A DNA stretch of 64,000 nucleotides from Thauera sp. JM12B12 (lineage in GTDB: Bacteria > Pseudomonadota > Gammaproteobacteria > Burkholderiales > Rhodocyclaceae). Location of the stretch: contig NZ_CP154859.1 in assembly GCF_039614725.1 (NCBI RefSeq), positions 2,914,001 through 2,978,000 of the forward strand, written 5' to 3'. This document shows positions 27,680 to 35,268 of the stretch, in pieces; position 1 is the first letter of the stretch; every line of letters begins with the position of its first letter. Below the pieces are notes generated by a model. The model was not told where the DNA came from, did not search any database, and worked only from the letters and a program-made list of their open reading frames with translations. The translations under genes and the position numbers were made by a program.

Positions 27680-28079
27680 CGTCCCGTCTCCACCCGCGGC
27701 CGGTGCGGCGCGCCCTTTCGCTGCCGCCGCCCGGCCGTCTCGTTGATCGTTTCCGGGCATTGACCCGGTCTGCCCGCATCCTGACGCACGCGCGCCTCGG
27801 CGCTCATGCAGGCTCGAACTCATGCAAGAACCGCGCCACCGATCGAGGATTTTCCCGCCTGCGATCGGACCGATGACCGCCTGCGCGCACAGGCAATCTG
27901 GGAAAATGCCGCCGCGCGGCCCACGGCCGCGCAAGGCACGCCGGTACACCCGGCCGATCTGAATATCGGCCGTCCGGCATGGCGACGCGCGTCGCCAACC
28001 CATCGTCGGGCGCATGCGCCCGGCCCATCAAGCCCCGGCGGCATCCCGCACCGGGGCGGCTCGAAAATCGGGAGAGCTC
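27680..28079. promoter_or_regulatory. 400-bp divergent intergenic region with dyad CGGCCGAT-N6-ATCGGCCG
   Basis: Between the AcoR-like gene and the flavoprotein gene. The clearest element is a perfect 8+8 inverted repeat at 27951-27972, ~110 bp upstream of the flavoprotein ATG. ATTTTCCC (27848-27855) and GGGAAAAT (27900-27907) form a second, wider inverted pair. I saw no sigma-54 motif with correct spacing and no small ORF with a convincing start. Confidence 0.4.
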
Positions 28080-29483
28080 ATGACGCAACACGACAATCAA
28101 CACGCAGCGCCACCCACCGACCGCTCGCGCCGGCGCTTCATCCGGGCCGCGGGCGGACTCGCAGCCGCGACCGCGGCCGGCCCGGCGCTCGCGCAAGCAC
28201 CCGCGGCCGATCCGGCGCCTGCCCGCACCCTGCCCTTCCTCATCGGCCGCAGCGGCGACACCCTGCTCGCGCGCGGCAAGAACCGCCGCGTCGTCATCTG
28301 CGGCGGCGGCTGGGGCGGCGTCACCGCCGCCAAATACCTGCGCCAGTACGCCCCCGAGCTCGAGGTCGTGCTGCTCGAGCGCAACCCGGTGTTCTTCTCC
28401 TGCCCGATGAGCAACAAGTGGCTCGTCGATCAGGTGGACATGCAGTTCCTCACCCACGACTACCTCGCCGTCTCCGAGAAGTACGACTACCGCTTCATCC
28501 AGACCGAGATCCTCGAGATCGAGCGCGACCGCAAGACGGTGGTCACCGCGGCCGGCGGCGTGCCCTACGACTACCTGATCCTCGCCCCCGGCATCCGCTA
28601 CAACTACGAAGCCTGGTTCCCCAACGACCGCCGCATGGCCGAGGCCACGCGCGCGCGCTTCCCCGCGGCCTACATCCCCAACGCCGAGCACTTTCATCTC
28701 AAGAACGCGCTGCACGCCTTCAAGGGCGGCGACCTGGTGATGACCCTGCCCCCGCCGCCGCAGCGCTGCCCGCCCAGCCCCTACGAGCGCGCCTGCCTGA
28801 TCGCCTCGATGTTCAAGCAGAAGAAGGTCCCGGGCCGCATCATCATCCTCGACCACAAGGACGGCGTGCGCCCGATCGGCCCCGGATTCCGCGCAGCCTT
28901 CGAGGAGTTGTACAAGGACATCATCACCTACGTGCCCAACGCACGCATCGAGGAGGTCGACCCGTTCAGGAAGGAGATCCGGACCGAAGCCGGCGACTTC
29001 CGCTTCGATCACGCCATCCTGATGGCGCCGCACCAGGCCGGCGACCTCGCCTGGAAGGCGGGCGTGGTGCCCGCGCCCGGCTCGGGGCGCCCCGGCGGCT
29101 GGGCCGACGTGGACCCGCTGTTCCTGCACGACCGCAACGACAAGGACGTGTATGTCATTGGTGATGCGGTGGGCTTCGTGTCGCCGCATTTCGCCTTCTA
29201 TCCGAAGGCCGGCCACGTCGCCAACCGCCATGCACGCATCGTCGCGCGCTACATCGCCGAACGCGAGGCCGGGCGCGAACCGAGCTACATCCTGCCGGAC
29301 AACCTGTGCTACATGATGGTGAATACCGCGCCGCAAGAGGGCATCTCGGTGCAGTTCGACTACAAGGTGAACGCCGAGGGCATCATCGAGCAGTCGCAGA
29401 TGGACTTCAACGAGCGCACGGCGGCCACGGTCCCGGAGGATTTCAACTGGGCGCGGCTGATCTACGAGGACATGTTCACCTGA
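28080..29483 (+). CDS. Tat-exported FAD oxidoreductase, flavocytochrome c / FccB-like
   Basis: 467-aa pyridine-nucleotide-disulphide-oxidoreductase-fold flavoprotein. Tat signal 'SRRRFIRAAGGLAAATAAG' at residues 16-34; FAD-binding GGGWGG (75-80) with acidic Glu100 at the end of beta2; the redox Cys region 'FFSCPMSNKW' (Cys108) resembles sulfide dehydrogenase flavoprotein FccB/SoxF; C-terminal 'DVYVIGDAVGFVSPHFAFYP' is the second FAD motif. Start ATG 28080 has GGAG seven bases upstream. No cytochrome partner gene is adjacent, unlike fccAB. It is divergent from the AcoR-like activator. Substrate (sulfide or an organic compound) uncertain. Confidence 0.82.
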   Translation: MTQHDNQHAAPPTDRSRRRFIRAAGGLAAATAAGPALAQAPAADPAPARTLPFLIGRSGDTLLARGKNRRVVICGGGWGGVTAAKYLRQYAPELEVVLLERNPVFFSCPMSNKWLVDQVDMQFLTHDYLAVSEKYDYRFIQTEILEIERDRKTVVTAAGGVPYDYLILAPGIRYNYEAWFPNDRRMAEATRARFPAAYIPNAEHFHLKNALHAFKGGDLVMTLPPPPQRCPPSPYERACLIASMFKQKKVPGRIIILDHKDGVRPIGPGFRAAFEELYKDIITYVPNARIEEVDPFRKEIRTEAGDFRFDHAILMAPHQAGDLAWKAGVVPAPGSGRPGGWADVDPLFLHDRNDKDVYVIGDAVGFVSPHFAFYPKAGHVANRHARIVARYIAEREAGREPSYILPDNLCYMMVNTAPQEGISVQFDYKVNAEGIIEQSQMDFNERTAATVPEDFNWARLIYEDMFT

Positions 29484-29568
29484 GCCCTGCACGAGGCTCG
29501 CGAGGGGTGCCGGCAGCACGGCCCCTCGCGGCCTGCGCACCCGGGCCGGCGTGCGCGAAGACCCGCGC

Positions 29569-29949
29569 TCAAGCCCGGCGCTGGCGGTCCTCGGCTTCGA
29601 TCGCGGCGAATTCGGCGTCGGTGAACAGCCGCGAGCGGGTGTGGAAGGCCTTGCCGGTGTTGCCCTCGAGAGAGAAGGTGCCGCCGTGGCCGTCGACCAC
29701 GTCGATGATGAGCTGGGTGTGCTTCCAGTATTCGTACTGCGAGGCGCTGATGTAGAAGGGCACGCCGCCGATGTGCCCGAGGTGCACATCGTAGGGGCCG
29801 ATCGTCAGGTCGGTGGGCAGGTAGCAGTTGGCAGCGCTGTTGTCGCAGCAACCACCGGACTGGTGGAACATCAGGTCCGGGCCGTACTCGGCCTTGAGCT
29901 GCTCGATGAGCGCGAGCGCCGCGGGGGTGGCAGTGACGCGTTCGACCAT
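29569..29949 (-). CDS. DUF779 protein (aldehyde-dehydrogenase-associated)
   Basis: 126-aa soluble protein of the DUF779 family, found almost only beside exaC/acoD-type aldehyde dehydrogenases. 'MFHQSGGCCDNSAANCY' is the conserved Cys-rich motif (three Cys), perhaps metal-binding; 'YWKHTQLIIDVVDGHGGTFS' and 'GKAFHTRSRLFTDAEF' complete the family signature. ATG 29949 chosen because the conserved part starts there. It is 93 bp downstream of exaC on the same strand, but a rho-independent terminator lies between, so only read-through or a separate promoter would express it. Function unknown. Confidence 0.88.
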   Translation of the reverse strand: MVERVTATPAALALIEQLKAEYGPDLMFHQSGGCCDNSAANCYLPTDLTIGPYDVHLGHIGGVPFYISASQYEYWKHTQLIIDVVDGHGGTFSLEGNTGKAFHTRSRLFTDAEFAAIEAEDRQRRA

Positions 29950-29969
29950 GTCTTGCGCCTCCAGGCAGG

Positions 29970-29998
29970 AAAAAAACGGGGGCGGTTTCCCGCCCCCG
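29970..29998 (-). terminator. Rho-independent terminator between exaC and the DUF779 gene
   Basis: On the minus strand a perfect 9-bp stem (29998-29990 with 29985-29977, CGGGGGCGG/CCGCCCCCG), 4-base loop, followed by seven U (29976-29970). It is 45 bp after the exaC stop and 21 bp before the DUF779 ATG, so it should reduce expression of the downstream gene. Confidence 0.88.
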
Positions 29999-30042
29999 CC
30001 AGGCAAAACCCGATGAGCCGGGCTTGGGGAGAGACTTGTCGA

Positions 30043-31563
<1,521 letters not shown>

Positions 31564-31619
31564 GGTGTCGTCTCCTCGATCTCTAAGGTGTGCGGGCAGG
31601 TCGCCACGGTTTTTACTCA

Positions 31620-31634
31620 GCAGGACCCGTGCCA
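31620..31634 (-). promoter_or_regulatory. Sigma-54 promoter of exaC
   Basis: Minus strand TGGCACGGGTCCTGC: -24 GG at 31633-31632, ten bases, -12 GC at 31621-31620. The -24 element TGGCACG is perfect; the -12 is CTGC instead of TTGC. Predicted start near 31608, ~45 nt before the exaC ATG. Confidence 0.78.
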
Positions 31635-31720
31635 GTCATGGAGGTCCTTGTTTTTCCGTGACTTGCGCCCTGTTTCGGGCGCCTGTGGTGCTCATGAAAT
31701 ATGAATCGGATTGCCCGGAC

Positions 31721-31758
31721 TGCTCCATATGCTCCATAAATCCGGGATTAATGGAGCA
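31721..31758. promoter_or_regulatory. Near-perfect palindrome with extra half-site, candidate enhancer for exaC
   Basis: TGCTCCATAAATCC (31730-31743), one central G, then GGATTAATGGAGCA (31745-31758): 14-bp arms with one mismatched pair. A further TGCTCCAT half-site lies at 31721-31728. The centre is ~135 bp upstream of the predicted exaC start, the usual place for a sigma-54 activator. It is 15 bp past the porin stop, but no U-run follows on that strand, so a terminator role is less likely. Confidence 0.6.
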
Positions 31759-31772
31759 GCCCGGAGAAGGGC

Positions 31773-32972
31773 TCAGAAGAACAGGATGCCGCCGAGCGAA
31801 ATCGTCCGCGTCTTGAGGTCGCCGGGGAACAGGTCCGCACCCTCGCCCTTCTCCTGGTTGTATTCGCCGACCAGGGTGATGTACTTGTTCAGGCTGTGGT
31901 ACACGCCTACGGTGGCCGAGCGGAAGGTGTTGGTGTCGGTGAGCAGGCCGCCGCGGTCGCGGTTCTCGCCGAAGTTGAGGCCGAACTTGGTCTTGCCGAC
32001 GGTGTAGGTGCCCTGCAGGAAGTAGCCCTTGCCGTCGGTCTTGGCGAAGGGCGACAGGTAGAGCGCCCCGACGGTGGACAGGCCCAGGCCGCTGGCATCG
32101 AAACCGTAGGCCACGAACTCGAACGCACCGAGGCCGACCTTGGCGCCGAGCTCAAAGCCGCTGGCATTGAAGCTGCCCGCCCCGCTCGTGCGCTGGTGGA
32201 TCGCGCCCGCCCACAGCGAACCTTTCGCGGCGCCCGCCTCCCAGTCGTAGTTGGCCATCGCCTGGAAACCGGGATCCTTGGTCTCGTCGCCGGCGAACTT
32301 GTTCGGATCGAAGATCCCGAACGAAGCCGACAGCCCGCCCATCGCCGGCGTGGTGTAGGTGATCTGCGGCTGGAAGCCGGTGTACATGTAGCCGTGGCCG
32401 ATCATGCCGAAGGTGGTGTTGAAGGGCGTGGAGGCGTAGCTGTTGCCGCCCAGGCCAAGCAGGGTCATGTCGGACAGGATGATCTTCTGCCCGAACAGGC
32501 CGATGTCGCGACCGAGCTTCACCGTCCCCCACTCCTGGTTGCCGAACTGGAAGTACAGGTTGCGCGTGTCGATCTGGGTGAAGGGGCTGTCGCAGCCGGT
32601 GGCCCCGCCGCAGCCCGGGTCGCTCGGCAGGCCGACCACGTCCGACTTGTCGTTGATGCCAGGGGCGAAGCCGACGTGGGCCTTGATGTCCAGGCCGTCG
32701 ACCTTGGTGGTGAACACGAAGTTGATCCAGCCCGGCAGCAGGCCGTTGGTGAGCGCGGAATTGGTCGTCTTGACGCCGTTGGCCTCGGCGGTGCGGTGCG
32801 AGTAGAAGCCGTTGACGGTGCCGTTGATGTCGAGCGTGGCGTCGCCCTGGGAAAAACTGATCGCCTGCGCCGAGCCGGCGCCGAAGCCGAGCAGCGCGGC
32901 AGCGATGCTGGCGGGCAGCAGACGGCGCGCGGTACGCAGGGGGCGAGCGATGGCGGTGGTGTTGGAATGCAT
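31773..32972 (-). CDS. Gram-negative outer-membrane porin
   Basis: 399-aa general porin of betaproteobacterial type. Signal peptide residues 1-36 (ends 'GAGSAQA'); mature protein starts 'ISFSQGDATLDINGTVNGFY', beta-strand rich with aromatic girdles, and ends in 'RTISLGGILFF' with a terminal Phe, the BAM recognition signature. Two Cys in 'DPGCGGATGCDSPF' may form a disulphide in an extracellular loop. ATG 32972 (GAGGAG upstream) begins the signal peptide. A perfect sigma-54 promoter at 33050-33064 precedes it, pointing to co-regulation with exaC and possibly uptake of an alcohol or organic acid. Confidence 0.9.
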   Translation of the reverse strand: MHSNTTAIARPLRTARRLLPASIAAALLGFGAGSAQAISFSQGDATLDINGTVNGFYSHRTAEANGVKTTNSALTNGLLPGWINFVFTTKVDGLDIKAHVGFAPGINDKSDVVGLPSDPGCGGATGCDSPFTQIDTRNLYFQFGNQEWGTVKLGRDIGLFGQKIILSDMTLLGLGGNSYASTPFNTTFGMIGHGYMYTGFQPQITYTTPAMGGLSASFGIFDPNKFAGDETKDPGFQAMANYDWEAGAAKGSLWAGAIHQRTSGAGSFNASGFELGAKVGLGAFEFVAYGFDASGLGLSTVGALYLSPFAKTDGKGYFLQGTYTVGKTKFGLNFGENRDRGGLLTDTNTFRSATVGVYHSLNKYITLVGEYNQEKGEGADLFPGDLKTRTISLGGILFF

Positions 32973-33049
32973 GGATGGCTCCTCGAATGGTCGTTTTCTC
33001 TTGACTCCTCCGACCCGGCCGCGCGGCGGCCAGGCTGGAAGCGCCTTGC

Positions 33050-33064
33050 GCAAACCCTGTGCCA
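33050..33064 (-). promoter_or_regulatory. Sigma-54 promoter of the porin gene
   Basis: Minus strand TGGCACAGGGTTTGC: -24 TGGCAC and -12 TTGC are both consensus and the GG (33063-33062) to GC (33051-33050) spacing is ten. Predicted start near 33038, ~66 nt before the porin ATG. Confidence 0.82.
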
Positions 33065-33083
33065 CTCGCGGCAAAACACCGCA

Positions 33084-33180
33084 AAATGCGGCTTTCCGCC
33101 GCATTTACCCCATCCAGGGTGTTCAACATGCTCCAATAGCCACCTGCCCGCGATGATCCGGAACGGTGCGTCGTGGAACA
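33084..33180. promoter_or_regulatory. Hairpin and TGYTC half-sites upstream of the porin promoter
   Basis: A perfect 9-bp inverted repeat AAATGCGGC/GCCGCATTT (33084-33092 and 33098-33106, 5-base loop) lies ~55 bp upstream of the predicted start. Beyond it are TGTTCAA (33120-33126), TGCTCCA (33129-33135) and inverted TGGAACA (33174-33180), 80-140 bp upstream. These resemble the half-sites at exaC and at 4580-4596 and may bind the same activator. Confidence 0.4.
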
Positions 33181-33294
33181 GCGCATGCGGTCGCTCCGCC
33201 GCATCGGACGCCCTCGACAGCCTTTCCCTCGGCCCGGACATGGCCCTGGCCGCCCTCACCGCACGCTGCCTCGGCGAGCGCTCCCGACAACCCG

Positions 33295-34242
33295 ATGAAC
33301 CCTAACGCTGCACACATGACCTCGCCCGCCCACGCCTCTCCCGCACGCTACCCCCTCGCGATCATCGGCGCCGGCGCCCTCGGCCTGCACTTCGCCGCGC
33401 GCCTGGCGGGCGCGGTCCCGGTGGCGGTGGTCGCGCGCGATGCCGAGCGTGCGGCGCATCTGCGCGCCGGTGTCGAGGTCGGCGGCCAGCCCTTCCGAGC
33501 AGATGCCTTCGCCGCAACGCGGCCTCCGCTTGCCGACTGGCTGATCGTGCTGGTGAAAGCTGGCGACACCGCCGCTGCCGCGGCGATTGCCGAGCGCATG
33601 CAGCCAGTCGGCGTGCTGTCACTGCAGAACGGGCTTACCGGCGATCTCCTGCGCGCGCACTGCCGGGCGGCGCTCGTCGACCAGGGCATCACCACCGAGG
33701 GCGCCTACCGCGAGCGCACGGCCGCGGGCGAGCGGGTGCAGCCCTCGGGCGCAGGCGAGACCCTGCTGCCGCCCGGGTTCGAAGCGGTAGCGGAGATGCT
33801 GGTACGTGCCGGCCTGCGCGCCCGGGTCGAACCCGACATCGCGCGCGCGCGGCTGGCAAAGCTGCTGGTTAACGTGGCCATCAACCCGCTGGCGGCGATT
33901 CACCGCGTGCCCAACGGCGCCCTTCTCGAGCCGCCCTACCGCGCCGCGCTGGACGAGCTTGTGCGCGAAGCCTGGCCGGTGCTGCGCACCGAAGGCCTTG
34001 CACTCGATCTCGACGCGGCGCTCGCCCGCGTGCACGCGGTCGCCGCGGCAACCGCCGCCAACCGCGCCAGCATGCTGCAGGACGTGCTCGCCGGTCGTCG
34101 CACCGAAATCGACGCGATCACCGGCGCCCTGCTGCGCATGGCGGAAGCGGGCGGTTTCGAGGTCCCTGCCCACCGGGCCATGCATGCCCTCGTGCGCAGA
34201 ATCGAGCACGCTGCGTTTGACAGCCCCGAGGGGCGCGGCTAA
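33295..34242 (+). CDS. panE: 2-dehydropantoate 2-reductase (ketopantoate reductase)
   Basis: 315-aa NADPH-dependent enzyme of pantothenate/CoA synthesis reducing ketopantoate to pantoate. The nucleotide-binding GAGALG is at residues 25-30 after 'YPLAIIG'; 'VKAGDT' and 'SLQNGL' mark the N-terminal domain; the catalytic Lys is in 'AKLLVNVAINPLAAIHRVPN' (the 'K..xN..xNPL..' signature). Either ATG 33295 or ATG 33316 could start it, neither having a clear Shine-Dalgarno sequence. Divergent from the porin and directly upstream of the cobalamin riboswitch. Other ApbA/PanE family members act on other ketoacids, so the substrate is likely but not certain. Confidence 0.85.
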   Translation: MNPNAAHMTSPAHASPARYPLAIIGAGALGLHFAARLAGAVPVAVVARDAERAAHLRAGVEVGGQPFRADAFAATRPPLADWLIVLVKAGDTAAAAAIAERMQPVGVLSLQNGLTGDLLRAHCRAALVDQGITTEGAYRERTAAGERVQPSGAGETLLPPGFEAVAEMLVRAGLRARVEPDIARARLAKLLVNVAINPLAAIHRVPNGALLEPPYRAALDELVREAWPVLRTEGLALDLDAALARVHAVAAATAANRASMLQDVLAGRRTEIDAITGALLRMAEAGGFEVPAHRAMHALVRRIEHAAFDSPEGRG

Positions 34243-34256
34243 CCTCGCGCCCTGTT

Positions 34257-34430
34257 CATGGTTGCCTGCCGATACCGGCAGGCATGAAAAGGGAATCCGG
34301 TGCCGCGCCCAGCGCGAATCCCGGAGCTGCCCCCGCAACTGTAATCGGCGAGTCTTGCGCCCTCTCTGCCACTGGAGATCCTCCGGGAAGGCCGACGCAA
34401 GGCGACGACCCGTGAGCCAGGAGACCTGCC
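34257..34430 (+). promoter_or_regulatory. Cobalamin riboswitch
   Basis: Contains the B12 consensus blocks in order: 'AAAAGGGAATCCGGTGC' (34287-34303), 'GAATCCCGGAGCTGCCCCCG' (34316-34335), 'CAACTGTAA' (34336-34344), 'GCCACTGG' (34368-34375), 'GGGAAGGC' (34385-34392), 'GACCCGTGAGCCAGGAGACC' (34407-34426) and then TGCC (to 34430). CTTGCG and CGCAAG arms pair on either side. An upstream hairpin GCCTGCC/GGCAGGC starts near 34264. It sits 15 bp after panE and upstream of the GNAT-nrdAB genes. Adenosylcobalamin would be expected to repress what follows. Ends are approximate. Confidence 0.92.
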
Positions 34431-34514
34431 ATGCACATCACCTTCAACAGTTTGGGGCGGGGTGTCCCTGACAAGAGGCATGGCTCACACCATTTCACTT
34501 GCACGCTTTCCTGA
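34431..34514 (+). other. 27-codon ORF directly after the riboswitch
   Basis: ATG at 34431 follows AGGAGA of the riboswitch 3' box by eight bases and reads 27 sense codons, MHITFNSLGRGVPDKRHGSH then HFTCTLS, to TGA. It could be a leader peptide whose ribosome site is inside the B12 box, or chance. No homology recognised. Confidence 0.25.
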
Positions 34515-34571
34515 CGGCTCGGCCACGTCGCATGACATGTTCATGCGCCTGAGGCATTGCGCCCGCTCGTC

Positions 34572-34601
34572 GGAGATCCGCCCCGCCTGCACCGGATCTC
34601 C
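34572..34601 (+). other. 9-bp hairpin 3 bases before the GNAT start
   Basis: GGAGATCCG (34572-34580) and CGGATCTCC (34593-34601) pair perfectly around a 12-base loop, ending 3 bases before ATG 34605. The left arm holds the only GGAG near this start, so the hairpin would hide it and could act in translational control, perhaps as part of the riboswitch output. There is no U-run, so not a classical terminator. Confidence 0.45.
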
Positions 34602-34604
34602 ACC

Positions 34605-35213
34605 ATGCACGCATCTGCCCGCCTCGCCCCCGTCGCGCTCGCCGCGGCGCCGAATCCACCCGCGCCCGCCGCAGCCTCCCGGCATGTCGCCGCACGCCCG
34701 CTGCTGCGCTTCGGCGCTGCCGACGCAGCGCGCATCCGTGCCCACCTGCTCGGCCTCGATGCCGACGACCGACTGCTGCGTTTCAGCCATGGCATCCGCG
34801 ACGAAGGCATCGCCGCCTATGTCGACGCACTCGATTTCGCGCGCGATCACGTCCATGGGCTATGCAACACGCAGGGCGAGATCGTCGCGCTCGCCCATGT
34901 CGGCGTGCGCGAAGGCGAGGTCGACTTCGGACTGAGCGTCAGCCCTGCGCTGCGCCAGCGCGGCCTGGGCCGTGCGCTGTTCGTACACGTGATCGCGCTG
35001 GCGCGCGCCCTCGACGCCGCCCGCATCGTCTGTCACAGCGTCAGCCCTGCAGTGCTGCACATGGCCGCCGCGAGCGGCTTCCGCCGCCCCGGTGGCCGGC
35101 TCACCGCGCCGCTCGTGCTGGAGTTGCAGAGCGCGCGAGACGCCATACCCGCTCACCGGCACGCGCCTCATCCTGCGCCGGACGCCCAGGCCGCCCCGCG
35201 CACTGCTGCCTGA
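34605..35213 (+). CDS. GNAT-family N-acetyltransferase
   Basis: 202-aa protein with a GNAT fold. 'LRFGAADAARIRAHLLGLDA' and 'DRLLRFSHGIRDEGI' open the domain; the acetyl-CoA site is 'SPALRQRGLGRALFVHVIAL' (R/Q-x-x-G-x-G/A near residue 122), followed by 'ARIVCHSVSPAVLHMAAASG'. The first ~45 residues and last ~25 are low complexity (Ala/Pro/His). ATG 34605 chosen; an upstream TTG in frame is unlikely. It lies 174 bp after the riboswitch and 55 bp before nrdA on the same strand. Substrate unknown; a link to nucleotide or cobalamin metabolism is only contextual. Confidence 0.75.
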   Translation: MHASARLAPVALAAAPNPPAPAAASRHVAARPLLRFGAADAARIRAHLLGLDADDRLLRFSHGIRDEGIAAYVDALDFARDHVHGLCNTQGEIVALAHVGVREGEVDFGLSVSPALRQRGLGRALFVHVIALARALDAARIVCHSVSPAVLHMAAASGFRRPGGRLTAPLVLELQSARDAIPAHRHAPHPAPDAQAAPRTAA

Positions 35214-35268
35214 ACGGCAGCCTTCCCGACAGCATCGCCCCGCCCACATTCACGAACGAGGACCACCT

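Noticed and set aside
31730..31758. Palindrome as terminator of the porin gene
   Set aside because: There is no U-run after it on the porin strand, and its position upstream of a sigma-54 promoter plus the extra half-site fit an activator site better.
34462..34935. 157-codon plus-strand frame overlapping the GNAT gene
   Set aside because: The GNAT frame (34605-35213) has a clear acetyl-CoA motif; the other frame is low-complexity and overlaps it fully out of frame.
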